Shown here: piece by piece, positions 44,656 to 54,120 of the stretch | How the letters are laid out: the number at the start of each line of letters is the position of its first letter | Position numbering within the stretch: position 1 is the first letter of the stretch | Notes under the pieces: generated by a model | Told to the model about the DNA's origin: nothing | Databases searched by the model: none | What the model saw: only the letters and a program-made list of their open reading frames with translations | Source of the DNA: Maribacter dokdonensis DSW-8 | GTDB taxonomy: Bacteria; Bacteroidota; Bacteroidia; Flavobacteriales; Flavobacteriaceae | Direction of reading: 5' to 3' | Length of the DNA stretch: 64,000 nucleotides | NCBI RefSeq assembly: GCF_001447995.1 | Contig: NZ_LDPE01000001.1 | Location: forward strand, 124,001 to 188,000 | Position numbers and translations under genes: made by a program

Positions 44656-45177
44656 ATGAAGGTAAAAGATTTAGAGAATAGCGAATTGCAATATTTTTAC
44701 GGAACCTACTTAAATGCTTTAAATGGAGAAGAAGATTTAAAGTCTGCCTTAGAAAATGGCAAGAAGAACTTTCAGCAGCTAATTGAAAATTTAAACAAAG
44801 ATCAGTTGTTGTATAGCTACGGGGAGGGTAAATGGACTATAGCTGAAGTCTTAGTTCACTTAATAGATTCTGAACGCGTTTTTCAATACAGGGCTTTTCG
44901 AATTTCTAGAAACGATAAAACTCCTTTACCAGGTTTTGAGCAAGATGATTACGTTTTAGAGAGTTATGCAAATCAAAGAACCAAAGAGGATATTTTACAG
45001 GAATTCCTAATAGTTAGAGAAGCATCTATTAACTTTTTCAGTCTTTTATCTAATGATGTCTTAAAAAGAACCGGTACCGCAAGCGGATTACCTTGGTCTG
45101 TAGCAGCGCTAGGCCTTGTGATTAGTGGTCATCAAAGGCATCATTTTAATATTATAAAAGAGCGATATTTAGTTTAA
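44656..45177 (+). CDS. DinB-like putative metal-dependent protein
   Basis: A 173-residue four-helix protein of the DinB/YfiT superfamily. The three-histidine metal site is visible: His in EVLVHLIDSER (about 72) and His in SGHQRHHFNII (about 159-163). N-terminal NLNKDQLLYSYGEGKWTIAE fits the family start. Members include thiol transferases and DNA-damage-induced proteins; the substrate here is unknown. Its 3' end overlaps the convergent small gene by 4 bases. Confidence 0.9.
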   Translation: MKVKDLENSELQYFYGTYLNALNGEEDLKSALENGKKNFQQLIENLNKDQLLYSYGEGKWTIAEVLVHLIDSERVFQYRAFRISRNDKTPLPGFEQDDYVLESYANQRTKEDILQEFLIVREASINFFSLLSNDVLKRTGTASGLPWSVAALGLVISGHQRHHFNIIKERYLV

Positions 45178-45503
45178 TCTAACTCTTGTTCGTGTTCGTT
45201 TTCAAAATTTAGGTGTAAGGTATTTGTCATATCTTCTGAAGACATTATTTCTTCGGGAGTGCTTGATTCTAGCTCTTTTCCAACATTCTCCTCAAAATTT
45301 GCGATAAAATTAGAAAGGCTCTTACTAATTTTTACCAAGTATAAGGTGTCTGTTGTTTTCAGCTCAACTGCCTCAACATAATCACCATTAATATTCTTGA
45401 AGGTTATAATGTCTTCATCACCATAACCATAAGGATAAGTTTCAATTAAAAGAGCTGCTAAGTTGTGGTCTAATTTACGATAATCTATAAGTCGTCTGGT
45501 CAT
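45174..45503 (-). CDS. Small acidic protein, unknown
   Basis: The 109-residue product has no signal peptide, an N-terminal helix (MTRRLIDYRKLDHNLAALLIETYP), a beta-rich middle (DIITFKNINGDYVEAVELKTTDTLYLVKI) and an acidic tail rich in Glu, Asp and Ser ending EHEQELD. I do not recognise a named family. It is 109 bases downstream of the aroB start side, on the same strand but apparently separate. Coding potential is good (regular codon use, own ATG). Confidence 0.72.
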   Translation of the reverse strand: MTRRLIDYRKLDHNLAALLIETYPYGYGDEDIITFKNINGDYVEAVELKTTDTLYLVKISKSLSNFIANFEENVGKELESSTPEEIMSSEDMTNTLHLNFENEHEQELD

Positions 45504-45612
45504 AACTAATTTATTTATAGCGGGTTATTATTTAACTATAACTAAACTAGTCATTAAAATTACACACATCTTTATAGAGTTGTGAAAGTAATGATTTGGG
45601 TATGTGAAGTTT

Positions 45613-46674
45613 TTAAAGTTTGTAGTAAGCGAAAGCTTCAGTAAATAATGTTACCGGAATTTCAACATCAAACTTAGGTTCACCAATAGATTTTAAGAGT
45701 ACAAAATTGATTTTTCCATGAGAATTTTTCTTGTCATACTTCATTAAATTTAGAATATTATCAATGTCGGTATCAGAAAATTCCACTTTGTCATACCTGT
45801 TCAAAAAAGTTTTCTTTATATCCTCCATGGCTTCTTGGGGTAGGTCTAATAGTTTTTGTGATAAATAGCCTTCTAAGATCATACCAATTGCTATTGCTTC
45901 TCCATGTAGCAACATTTCTTTAGATTCGTTTTCAAGAAAATACGATTCTATGGCGTGACCCAACGTGTGTCCATAATTTAATATTTTACGTATATGTTGT
46001 TCGGTAGGGTCTTGCAAGACCACTTCATTTTTAATTTGAATTGAAGTAAGAATATGATTTTTCATATCCTCAAGGTCTTTAGCTTCTTTAAGTGAATGCC
46101 AGTAATCTTTATCTTGAATAAGACCATGTTTTAGCATTTCGGCAAACCCGCTTTTGACCTGTCTGTCTTCTAAGGTATCAAGGAAATCTGGTACCACCAA
46201 TACCATTACCGGTTGGTTGATAACACCAATTTGATTCTTTAACGCGCCAAGGTCAATACCTGTTTTACCGCCTACCGAAGCATCTACCATAGATAATAGG
46301 GTAGTGGGTACATTTATGAAATCTATACCTCTTTTAAATGTAGAGGCAATAAAACCGCCCATATCGGTCAATACTCCTCCACCTAAATTTATTAGTAAAC
46401 TTTTACGGTCCGCACCAAGCTCTGAAAGTGCCTCCCAAACACCAACACAGGTTTCAATGTTTTTATTTATTTCCCCAGATTCAATTTCAATTATTTCAAA
46501 TGCATAGTCTCCATTTAGCTCTGCCATGAAATTTGGTAGACAGAGTTCATGGGTATTTTCATCTACCATTATAAAAATAGTAGAATATTTTTTCTCTGCT
46601 AAATGAGTATTAAGGGCAGAAAAAGCTTGTTCATTGAAATGTACTGCGTAAGAATCTGAAATAATGGAATCCAT
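45613..46674 (-). CDS. aroB: 3-dehydroquinate synthase
   Basis: A 353-residue NAD- and metal-dependent enzyme of the shikimate pathway, turning DAHP into 3-dehydroquinate. NAD-binding NLGGGVLTDMGGFIAS is at about 95-110, followed by GIDFINVPTTLLSMVDASVGGKTGID. Metal ligands are Glu in GFAEMLKHGLI and two His in NYGHTLGHAIES and HGEAIAIGM. Divergent from proline dehydrogenase. It starts with its own short promoter region; no operon partner is seen. Confidence 0.96.
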   Translation of the reverse strand: MDSIISDSYAVHFNEQAFSALNTHLAEKKYSTIFIMVDENTHELCLPNFMAELNGDYAFEIIEIESGEINKNIETCVGVWEALSELGADRKSLLINLGGGVLTDMGGFIASTFKRGIDFINVPTTLLSMVDASVGGKTGIDLGALKNQIGVINQPVMVLVVPDFLDTLEDRQVKSGFAEMLKHGLIQDKDYWHSLKEAKDLEDMKNHILTSIQIKNEVVLQDPTEQHIRKILNYGHTLGHAIESYFLENESKEMLLHGEAIAIGMILEGYLSQKLLDLPQEAMEDIKKTFLNRYDKVEFSDTDIDNILNLMKYDKKNSHGKINFVLLKSIGEPKFDVEIPVTLFTEAFAYYKL

Positions 46675-46754
46675 TAAAAATATAGCTTAGTTTGTTTGAA
46701 ACTTGTACGCAAAATAAAGGTAAATTTTAGTCTTAAGATTATAAATTCTGTGAT

Positions 46755-46762
46755 TATATTTG
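46755..46762 (+). promoter_or_regulatory. -7 element of the proline dehydrogenase gene
   Basis: TATATTTG, 22 bases ahead of the ATG at 46785, matches TAnnTTTG; a -33 TTTG is not seen. Confidence 0.5.
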
Positions 46763-46784
46763 ATCGTTATAGAAATTATAAGGA

Positions 46785-47951
46785 ATGGACCAAATTTTTG
46801 AAAATACTGCAACCGCATTTGCTCTTAAAACCGATTCGGAGTTAGAACGCGCTTATTTTCTTTTTAAAATGATTTCAAACGAACCTTTGGTAAAAATGGG
46901 TTCGGTGATTACCAACTTTGCTTTTAAGGCGCATTTGCCAGTAGAAAGCTTAATTAAAGCTACAGTTTTTGACCATTTTTGTGGTGGCGTTAATGAGCGA
47001 GATTGTTTACCGGTTGTTGATAGAATGTGGGAGAAAGGCGTAAGTTCGGTATTGGACTACTCCGTAGAAGGAAAAGAAGAAGAGGATCCTTTTGATACGG
47101 CTACTGAAATTATTTTGACCATTTTGGATTTTGTAAAGGAAAAGGACGCCATACCTTATGCTGTTTTTAAGCCAACTGGTTTTGGGAGATTTGCCTTATA
47201 CCAAAAAATTAGCGAGAAAAAAGAACTCACTGATAAAGAAAAAGCAGAATGGCAAAGGGTTGTCAATAGGTTTGACAAAGTCTGTAAAAAAGCGCATGAC
47301 CTTGAAGTGTCTTTGCTGATCGATGGTGAGGAAAGCTGGATGCAAGATGCCGCTGATGACCTGGCTGAAGAAATGATGCGCAAGTATAATAAGAAAAAAA
47401 GGATAGTATTCAATACCCTGCAAACATACAGATGGGATCGTTTACCGTATTTAAAAGCGTTGCATGAGCGCGCTATAAAAGATGGTTTCTTGGTTGGAAT
47501 GAAGGTCGTTAGGGGTGCATACATGGAGAAAGAGAATGATCGAGCAAAGGAAAAGGGCTACACTTCACCGATCTGCAAAACCAAACAAGAAACTGATGAT
47601 AATTTCAATGCAACAATAGCATATATGATCGATAATATTGATGTGCTTTCCATTTTTGCAGGAACACACAATGAAGAGAGTTGTTATAAATTGATGGAGT
47701 TAATGGAAAAGAAGGGTATTGAAAAAAATAACACTCATATTTGGTTTGGTCAGTTGTATGGTATGAGCGATCATATTTCTTACAATTTGGCTGCACATGG
47801 TTATAACGTTGCCAAATATTTGCCCTTTGGACCAGTACGCGATGTAATGCCCTATTTAATTAGAAGAGCGGATGAAAATACCTCTGTAGCAGGACAAACC
47901 AGTAGGGAGCTTACCCTTTTGAAAAAAGAAAGAAAGCGCAGAAAAATGTAA
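46785..47951 (+). CDS. Proline dehydrogenase
   Basis: A 388-residue FAD-dependent enzyme oxidising proline to pyrroline-5-carboxylate and passing electrons to the quinone pool. TIM-barrel motifs: KPTGFGRFALY, MKVVRGAYMEKENDRAKEKG (the conserved Arg/Tyr region) and the C-terminal GQLYGMSDHIS, NVAKYLPFGPVRDVMPYLIRRADENTS. It is a stand-alone enzyme without the P5C dehydrogenase half of PutA. Its stop is 2 bases from that of the convergent small gene. Confidence 0.95.
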   Translation: MDQIFENTATAFALKTDSELERAYFLFKMISNEPLVKMGSVITNFAFKAHLPVESLIKATVFDHFCGGVNERDCLPVVDRMWEKGVSSVLDYSVEGKEEEDPFDTATEIILTILDFVKEKDAIPYAVFKPTGFGRFALYQKISEKKELTDKEKAEWQRVVNRFDKVCKKAHDLEVSLLIDGEESWMQDAADDLAEEMMRKYNKKKRIVFNTLQTYRWDRLPYLKALHERAIKDGFLVGMKVVRGAYMEKENDRAKEKGYTSPICKTKQETDDNFNATIAYMIDNIDVLSIFAGTHNEESCYKLMELMEKKGIEKNNTHIWFGQLYGMSDHISYNLAAHGYNVAKYLPFGPVRDVMPYLIRRADENTSVAGQTSRELTLLKKERKRRKM

Positions 47952-47953
47952 GT

Positions 47954-48337
47954 TTATTGTAGTTGCACGTTTTCTATCGTAGCTTTTTCTCTGCAATTCT
48001 TAACGGTGAAAATATAATCTTGTTCCTTGTAATCGGACTCAATAATATAAGTTTTACAGGGAACGGATTTTGTATCACTATTTCCGAAATCCACATCACC
48101 CTCGGTTAAAATATAGGTCACTGCAGTGGAATCCAACTGTAACTCTTGGAGTTTTTGTTGGGCTTCCTCACTGTAGTACATAGATTTTGAGCGAATGTCT
48201 TTTAATGTTCTGCAATTAGGTAGGTAGCAAAAATATACACCGGTTTCTTCAGATTTCTTTTTAAGAAAAAAAGTTAGAAAAACGATTCCTATAGACATCC
48301 CCACCAAAAAATAACCTAACCTCTTAAGAAAATCCAT
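47954..48337 (-). CDS. Small membrane-anchored protein, possibly DUF4258-type
   Basis: A 127-residue protein with one N-terminal transmembrane helix (about 7-25, LGYFLVGMSIGIVFLTFFL) followed by a soluble domain with four Cys (YFCYLPNC, SVPCKTYIIESDYKEQDYIFTVKNC). The last part resembles the DUF4258 pattern; this is a weak resemblance. Disulfides are possible if the domain is periplasmic. No operon partner is obvious; the alanine dehydrogenase gene is 78 bases away on the same strand. Confidence 0.72.
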   Translation of the reverse strand: MDFLKRLGYFLVGMSIGIVFLTFFLKKKSEETGVYFCYLPNCRTLKDIRSKSMYYSEEAQQKLQELQLDSTAVTYILTEGDVDFGNSDTKSVPCKTYIIESDYKEQDYIFTVKNCREKATIENVQLQ

Positions 48338-48415
48338 CCTAGCTGCTTGTTGTAATAATTAAGAACGCGAAATTATGTCTTTTTAAATGGATAGAGAAAA
48401 TTTTGCTTTTTTGTT

Positions 48416-49615
48416 TTAGAATATTAAAAAATTAATATCGCTATACTGAAGGTCAAACCATTCTCCGACCGATTTATTGGTCAAAATACCATGGTACATA
48501 TATAGCCCATTTCGAAGTCCCTTATCAAAACGAAGGGAGTTTTCTAGTCCGCCGTCTTCGCCGATTTTAAGTAAATAAGGCGTGAAAATATTACTGATAC
48601 TTACTGATGCCGTTTTTGGATATCTAGAGGGTATATTGGGCACGCCGTAGTGTATTACATCATATTTTTTTCTAGTAGGCTTATTGTGATCGGTAATTTC
48701 ACTGGTTTCAAAACATCCGCCTGTATCTATACTTACATCAATGATTACGGCTCCCTTTTTCATATGCTCTACCATGGTGCTGGTAACTACAACGGGTGAC
48801 CTATCTTTTCCTCTTGTGGCGCCAATAGCAACATCGCAGCGTTTTAAGGCCTTCAATAAATTTTTGGGTTGTATTGTAGATGTGTATACCGTTTGTTTAA
48901 GATTGGTCTGAATGTTTCTTAGCTTGGTAATAGAATTGTCAAAGACCTTTACATTTGCTCCTATACCTATTGCGGAGCGTGCTGCAAATTCACCAACGGT
49001 ACCAGCACCAATAATAACAACTTCAACCGGTGGTACGCCACTAATATTACCGAACATAAGTCCGTTACCATTATTATTGGCGGCCATTAATTCTGCAGCA
49101 ATCAATACCGATGAAATACCGGCAATTTCACTTAGAGAACGCACGGCCGGGTATTTCCCTTCTTCATCACGGATATATTCAAAAGCTATAGCCGTAATTC
49201 GTTTTCTTGCCAATTCCTCAAAATATTCTTTGTATTGCGTTTTAATCTGAAGTGCGGATATTATTGTAGTCTGCGGATTTATATATTCTATTTCGGTAAG
49301 GGTAGGAGGTTCTACTTTTAAAATTAACGGGCACGCAAAAACCTTTTTAGTATCCCTGGTAATTTCCCCACCAGCGGTTACATAATCCGCATCAGAAAAA
49401 TGGGCTCCTTCACCTGCTCCAGATTCTATTAGAACACGATGACCGTTAGACGTTATGGCATTGACAGCATCAGGCGTTAAACATATTCTTTTTTCTTGGT
49501 ACTGATTTTCCTTTGGGATGCCTATAAACAATTCACCTTTTTGGCGTAAAACCTCTAAGGTTTCCTCTTGTGGAATTAATTGGTGTTTGCTAAACGGTGA
49601 TGTGGGTTCATTCAT
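48416..49615 (-). CDS. ald: Alanine dehydrogenase
   Basis: A 399-residue NAD-dependent enzyme interconverting alanine and pyruvate plus ammonia. Substrate-binding residues are in GIPKENQYQEKRICLTPDAV (about 32-52) and LILKVEPP, and the Rossmann motif VVIIGAGTVGEFAARSA at about 200-215. The length is a little longer than typical Ald proteins because of an N-terminal extension (PTSPFSKHQLIPQEE). Transhydrogenase alpha subunits are relatives, but no beta subunit is adjacent. Together with proline dehydrogenase it suggests amino acid catabolism. A TACATTTG -7 box on the minus strand lies at 49656-49663. Confidence 0.93.
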   Translation of the reverse strand: MNEPTSPFSKHQLIPQEETLEVLRQKGELFIGIPKENQYQEKRICLTPDAVNAITSNGHRVLIESGAGEGAHFSDADYVTAGGEITRDTKKVFACPLILKVEPPTLTEIEYINPQTTIISALQIKTQYKEYFEELARKRITAIAFEYIRDEEGKYPAVRSLSEIAGISSVLIAAELMAANNNGNGLMFGNISGVPPVEVVIIGAGTVGEFAARSAIGIGANVKVFDNSITKLRNIQTNLKQTVYTSTIQPKNLLKALKRCDVAIGATRGKDRSPVVVTSTMVEHMKKGAVIIDVSIDTGGCFETSEITDHNKPTRKKYDVIHYGVPNIPSRYPKTASVSISNIFTPYLLKIGEDGGLENSLRFDKGLRNGLYMYHGILTNKSVGEWFDLQYSDINFLIF

Positions 49616-49713
49616 AACTAAAAAAATGCGTGGTTCAAATCACTGACTTGAAACTCAAATGTACAATTTTTAAAGAAATGAATGGGTTGTGCTTAATTAA
49701 TGATATAGTGTAG

Positions 49714-50361
49714 TTAAAACTTAAGGTGTAGCCAACCTTGAACACGTTCTTGTAAATTTTTTAAAAAGTTCTCAATACTGCCGGTAGATAGTTTGGAATT
49801 TAAATCATCAGACAAAGAGGGCACATCATTTAGGGAGCTATCATCTTTTTTGTCACTGGTGTAGCCTTTAGCCTTTAGATCTTCTAGTTCAGCTTCCATT
49901 GCTTCTAGATCTATTCCATGAACATGCTTATCGTATAATTTAATACGAATAAAATAAACAAAGGGAATGGTAATCATACAAATAGGAATTATCCACCAGA
50001 TATTATCAGTATCAATGTAGTGATCAGAATCATAGAACACTTCAAACATTTGAAATGCGTACATAGCTATTGGAATGATGATGATATGATACCACCAATC
50101 TCGTGAGGTAAGAAACCAGAAAATCAATAAATATAAAGGAACAATTTTAGATGTTAAAAACCATAGGTATGTAGATGCATCAGGAAATCCGTTTCCGTCT
50201 AAAGTAAAACCTAATATTGATACATCACCATTTGAATCATATGGTAAATAATCATATGTTTTGTATAGAAAAGGTGATATAGCAATAAAAAAAACGAGAA
50301 GAGATTCTAAAAATATCTTCTTTTTGGCTTTCTTTTTTTTTGATTTGTTGATCATTGACAA
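49714..50361 (-). CDS. Polytopic membrane protein, unknown
   Basis: The 215-residue product begins with a very basic stretch (NKSKKKKAKKKIF), then four hydrophobic segments (about 17-35, 66-84, 87-107, 122-138) and a soluble C-terminal tail (about 145-215) with a helix LEAMEAELEDLKAKGY and a Ser/Asp-rich part. ATG at 50361 or 50355 could be the start. I do not recognise a family. A terminator just upstream (50407-50436) isolates it from the small peptide gene. Confidence 0.8.
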   Translation of the reverse strand: MSMINKSKKKKAKKKIFLESLLVFFIAISPFLYKTYDYLPYDSNGDVSILGFTLDGNGFPDASTYLWFLTSKIVPLYLLIFWFLTSRDWWYHIIIIPIAMYAFQMFEVFYDSDHYIDTDNIWWIIPICMITIPFVYFIRIKLYDKHVHGIDLEAMEAELEDLKAKGYTSDKKDDSSLNDVPSLSDDLNSKLSTGSIENFLKNLQERVQGWLHLKF

Positions 50362-50406
50362 AATAGTATTACTATATGCTAACGACCGTATTTATTATTT
50401 ATTATA

Positions 50407-50436
50407 TAAAAAAAAAGAGCAATTAAATTGCTCTTT
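50407..50436 (-). terminator. Rho-independent terminator of the small peptide gene
   Basis: AAAGAGCAA (50414-50422) pairs with TTGCTCTTT (50428-50436), and the A run at 50407-50416 is the T tail on the minus strand. It ends the 50459-50590 gene. Confidence 0.85.
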
Positions 50437-50458
50437 AAATTTCAAAAAAATATAGATA

Positions 50459-50590
50459 TTATATTTTCTTAGTCAACTTCCTTTTATCAACATTTAAATC
50501 TTGATTATCAATGTTGATTACCGGTGCTGCCATTGCTAAAAGGAATACGCCTAAAGCGATTGAAGCTAAGAATGTTCTTTTGTTTTTCAT
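50459..50590 (-). CDS. Small exported 43-residue peptide, unknown
   Basis: An ATG at 50590 opens a 43-codon frame ending TAA. The protein starts with a basic-hydrophobic signal or anchor (MKNKRTFLASIALGVFLLAM), then AAPVINIDNQDLNVD and a basic tail KRKLTKKI. Support for being real: signal-like N-terminus, a well-placed terminator 22 bases after the stop, and good spacing from neighbours. It is too short for most gene callers. No known family is recognised; it could be exported, membrane-held, or a hydrophobic regulatory peptide. Confidence 0.68.
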   Translation of the reverse strand: MKNKRTFLASIALGVFLLAMAAPVINIDNQDLNVDKRKLTKKI

Positions 50591-50813
50591 TTTCAAGGGG
50601 TTTTTGGTTATACAAATATTTAGTTCTCCTACAAACGTAAGAAAAAATATACAACTAAAATGTCGTTAAACGTTAAAATTGTGACTTTTAACCGATTATT
50701 TGCACATTTTATCGAAATCCTTGTTTTTCATCGAATAAATACAATAAATCTTTAGCTTGAATGATGCTAAATTCCACAATTCTTATACCAAATGAATATT
50801 AGCGTTAAAACCC

Positions 50814-51227
50814 TTATTTAGAAAGAATTAGTTTTCTTGTTGTTTCGTCAATTATTTCAATAGTAATATTTTGAATATACGTAGGAAGAAGGTTCGGTAT
50901 TTTTTCTGCCCACTCCATAAATATCCAGCCATTTGAAGACAAATAATCATCAAGCCCCATATCCATTGCTTCAGATTCATCATTTAGACGATAAAAATCA
51001 AAATGAAAGCCCAATAGTTCACCAGTTTCAAGTGCATACTCATTGACAAGTCCAAAAGTTGGGCTACTTACAGTATCACTGCTACCCAATTCTTTGACCA
51101 ATGATTTTATTAACGTAGTTTTTCCGGCTCCCATTGGGGCATAAAATGCTAATATTTTACTTTTAGAATGTGTTACAATTTGCTTGGCAACATTAGGTAA
51201 CTCACCTTCGTTATAAATGAATTCCAT
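50814..51227 (-). CDS. tsaE: tRNA threonylcarbamoyladenosine biosynthesis ATPase TsaE
   Basis: A 137-residue P-loop protein. Walker A is APMGAGKTTL (about 31-40); switch region SSPTFGLVNEY and FHFDFYRLND are the family blocks; IFMEWAEKI carries the conserved Trp. With TsaB and TsaD it makes t6A at position 37 of ANN-decoding tRNAs. It lies 9 bases downstream of porX on the same strand. Confidence 0.96.
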   Translation of the reverse strand: MEFIYNEGELPNVAKQIVTHSKSKILAFYAPMGAGKTTLIKSLVKELGSSDTVSSPTFGLVNEYALETGELLGFHFDFYRLNDESEAMDMGLDDYLSSNGWIFMEWAEKIPNLLPTYIQNITIEIIDETTRKLILSK

Positions 51228-51236
51228 TTTAATAAA

Positions 51237-52781
51237 CTATTTAGGTTCCAAAACTACAAAAGGAATAATCATTTCTTCTAAAGAAACTCCGCCATGTTGA
51301 TAGGTGTTTCTATAATAACTTACATAGTGATTGTAATTATTGGGGTAGGCAAAGAAATAATCATTTTTAGCAAATATGAAAGAACTGCTCATATTTATAC
51401 TTGGCAAATTAATGGTTTTTGGGTCTTTGGCTGCTAAAACCTCACTTTTTTCATACGTAAGACTTCTGCCGGTTTTATAGCGTAAATTCAGGCTTGTGTC
51501 CCTATCGCCAACAACTTTGGAAGGAGTTTTTACATTGATGGTGCCATGATCCGTGGTAATAATCAATTTCATTCCCAAGGTCTGCGCTTGCTGTATAATT
51601 TCTAACATGGGAGAATTCTTAAACCAACTGGTTGTTAATGAACGGTAAGATTTATCATTGGAAGCCAATTCTTTTATAACTTCCATTTCTGTTTTAGAAT
51701 GAGAAAGCATATCCACAAAGTTGTACACAATTACGGTCAAATCATTATCCTTCTGCCCCTTAAAATTCTGACTTAAATGTTTGCCTTGTTTTAAACTACT
51801 AATCTTATGGTACTCCCATTTTAAATCAAGTCCAAGTCTCTTTAGTTGAGCATCTAAGAATTTGTCTTCAAAAAGGTTTTTTCCGCCTTCATCGGTATCG
51901 TTTTTCCACCATTCCGGATATTTCTTTTCCATATCTAACGGTGTTAACCCAGAAAATATCGCATTTCTAGCATACTGCGTTGCAGTAGGTAGAATACTAT
52001 AGTAGGAATCTTCTTTTTTCTTTTTGTAAAAAGAGTTGACCGTATCTTCAAAAGCATACCATTGATCGTATCGTAAATTATCTACTACGATCAATAATGT
52101 TTTTTGATCTTTTATCTCGGGGGCGATCCATTTCTTGAATAAGGTGTGAGACATTACAGGTGCGTTCGTATCTGTAAACCAATCCTCATAATTGCGGTCT
52201 ACAAATTTACCAAACTGTTGATTGGCTTCGGTTTTTTGGGATTCCAAGATTTCGAACATACCACTGTCTTCAATTTCTTCTAATTGAAGTTCCCAATAAA
52301 TTAGCTTTTTATAAAGGTCGGACCATTCTTGATAAGTGCTGACCATGGATAGATCCATGGCTATTTTTCTAAATTCCTGTTGATAGTTACTAGTGGTTTT
52401 TTCAGAAACCAATCTAGAGTGGTCTAAATTCTTTTTAAGGGATAATAAAATTTGATTGGGGTTTACAGGTTTAATAAGGTAATCTGCAATTTTAGAACCT
52501 ATGGCTTCTTCCATTATAAACTCCTCTTCACTTTTGGTGATCATGACCACAGGTAAAGAATTGTTTATTGTTTTAATTTCTGATAATGTTTCCAAACCGG
52601 AGATGCCTGGCATGTTTTCATCAAGAAAAACTATATCTACTCTAGTTTGTGCAAGTTCTTCTAGGGCCTCTTGTCCACTTTGACAGGTGATTACACTATA
52701 ATTTTTAGATTCTAAAAAGATGATGTGTGGTTTAAGTAGATCTATTTCATCATCTACCCACAATATTTTTATTTTATTCAT
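51237..52781 (-). CDS. porX: PorX: response regulator with PglZ domain
   Basis: A 514-residue orphan two-component regulator. The receiver domain is residues 1-120 with acidic pocket D10-D11-E12, phospho-acceptor Asp54 in FLDENMPG, and Lys in DYLIKPVNP. No DNA-binding output follows; instead a helical linker leads to a PglZ phosphodiesterase-type domain (about 210-514) with VVDNLRYDQW, PTATQYARNAIFSGL, LIITTDHGTI and a final YQHGGVSLEEMIIP, the metal-site motifs of that fold. PorX controls type IX secretion and gliding genes with PorY and SigP in Bacteroidota. It sits upstream of tsaE. Confidence 0.93.
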   Translation of the reverse strand: MNKIKILWVDDEIDLLKPHIIFLESKNYSVITCQSGQEALEELAQTRVDIVFLDENMPGISGLETLSEIKTINNSLPVVMITKSEEEFIMEEAIGSKIADYLIKPVNPNQILLSLKKNLDHSRLVSEKTTSNYQQEFRKIAMDLSMVSTYQEWSDLYKKLIYWELQLEEIEDSGMFEILESQKTEANQQFGKFVDRNYEDWFTDTNAPVMSHTLFKKWIAPEIKDQKTLLIVVDNLRYDQWYAFEDTVNSFYKKKKEDSYYSILPTATQYARNAIFSGLTPLDMEKKYPEWWKNDTDEGGKNLFEDKFLDAQLKRLGLDLKWEYHKISSLKQGKHLSQNFKGQKDNDLTVIVYNFVDMLSHSKTEMEVIKELASNDKSYRSLTTSWFKNSPMLEIIQQAQTLGMKLIITTDHGTINVKTPSKVVGDRDTSLNLRYKTGRSLTYEKSEVLAAKDPKTINLPSINMSSSFIFAKNDYFFAYPNNYNHYVSYYRNTYQHGGVSLEEMIIPFVVLEPK

Positions 52782-52828
52782 TGAATTATTATTTGACGAT
52801 AATCAAATTATATGCTAATGCTTTTGTA

Positions 52829-52836
52829 TAACTTTG
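52829..52836 (+). promoter_or_regulatory. -7 element of the HD-domain gene
   Basis: TAACTTTG matches TAnnTTTG, 31 bases ahead of the TTG start at 52868. No clear -33. Confidence 0.4.
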
Positions 52837-52867
52837 AAATGTTAATTTCAGAAAAGACAACGTTATC

Positions 52868-54097
52868 TTGAAGACATCAAACAAATTGAAAATCTTTAAT
52901 GATCCAATTTACGGATTTATTAGAATTCCCAATGCCCTAATATTTGACCTTATTGCCGATCCCTATTTTCAAAGGTTGAGAAGAATTTCACAAATGGGGT
53001 TGTCCTATTTAGTTTATCCGGGGGCACACCATACTAGATTCCATCATGCATTGGGTTGTATGTATTTAATGCAGAAGTCTATACAAGTGCTTCGTTTCAA
53101 AGGAGTTGAGATTTCTACAAGTGAAGAAGACGGACTTTTATGTGCCATTCTTTTACATGATATTGGTCACGGACCTTTTTCACATGCCATGGAACATAGC
53201 ATTGTTGAAGGTGTTAGCCACGAGTTTATTTCACTTCAATTCATGCAAGAACTCAACGAACGATTTAACGGAAGTTTAACGGAGGCCATTTCTATCTTTA
53301 CTGGAAATCATGAAAAAAAATTCTTGAACCAGCTAGTGTCTAGTCAATTAGATATGGACCGTTTAGATTATTTAAAAAGAGATAGCTTTTATACTGGTGT
53401 AGCGGAAGGTAATACCAATGCTGAACGTTTAATTACCATGTTGAATGTAGTGAACGGTAGCTTGGTCATTGAAGAAAAGGGTATCTATTCGGTTGAAAAA
53501 TTCTTAATGGCACGTAGGTTCATGTACTGGCAAGTTTATCTTCATAAAACAGCAGTGGTGGCAGAACGATTACTTATCAGTATACTTAAAAGGGCACGTT
53601 TTCTAATTGAAAAAGGTGAAACATTGAATTCTAGTACTCCCTTACATTACTTTTTAACCCATCATATAGACATCAATAACTTTAATGGTGATACCTTATT
53701 AAAGTTTGCCAAGTTAGATGATATAGACATACTTGCAGCATTAAAAGATTGGCAATATTCTAATGATTTTGTTTTAAGTTCATTGTGTGCAATGATCATT
53801 AATAGAAAACTACTTCATATAAAGGTGAAAAAGGAACCTATTAGCGAAACTAAATTTTTAATGCAATTAAATAAGGTAAAAGCCGAGTATAATATTACGG
53901 ATGAAGAGGCTTCGTATTTTGTGTTTAAGGGCGAGTTGAGAAATAAAGCTTACGATAGGCAACATCAGACTATCAACATTTTAAGGAAAAATGGAAAAAT
54001 AACCGATGTCGCCAAATTGTCTGATCACCTAAATTTAAATGCACTTTCAAAAACGGTAACCAAATATTATATGTGTTATCCTAAAGAAGGGGTTTAA
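52868..54097 (+). CDS. HD-superfamily phosphohydrolase
   Basis: A 409-residue protein. The start is TTG at 52868 (in-frame stop at 52835-52837, no ATG between). HD motifs: HTRFHHALG, then [13 protein letters not shown] (His-Asp pair), and [24 protein letters not shown], the pattern of dNTP-triphosphohydrolase-like HD proteins (SAMHD1/dGTPase relatives). It is likely a cytoplasmic nucleotide phosphohydrolase; the substrate is not fixed. It is the first gene of a run leading into lpxD, 23 bases ahead. Confidence 0.88.
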   Translation: MKTSNKLKIFNDPIYGFIRIPNALIFDLIADPYFQRLRRISQMGLSYLVYPGAHHTRFHHALGCMYLMQKSIQVLRFKGVEISTSEEDGLLCAILLHDIGHGPFSHAMEHSIVEGVSHEFISLQFMQELNERFNGSLTEAISIFTGNHEKKFLNQLVSSQLDMDRLDYLKRDSFYTGVAEGNTNAERLITMLNVVNGSLVIEEKGIYSVEKFLMARRFMYWQVYLHKTAVVAERLLISILKRARFLIEKGETLNSSTPLHYFLTHHIDINNFNGDTLLKFAKLDDIDILAALKDWQYSNDFVLSSLCAMIINRKLLHIKVKKEPISETKFLMQLNKVKAEYNITDEEASYFVFKGELRNKAYDRQHQTINILRKNGKITDVAKLSDHLNLNALSKTVTKYYMCYPKEGV

Positions 54098-54120
54098 CAA
54101 TTTTTCTTACTTTTACGCTC

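Noticed and set aside
47156-47796. Minus-strand frames inside proline dehydrogenase
   Set aside because: Antisense to conserved enzyme motifs; composition is typical of shadows.
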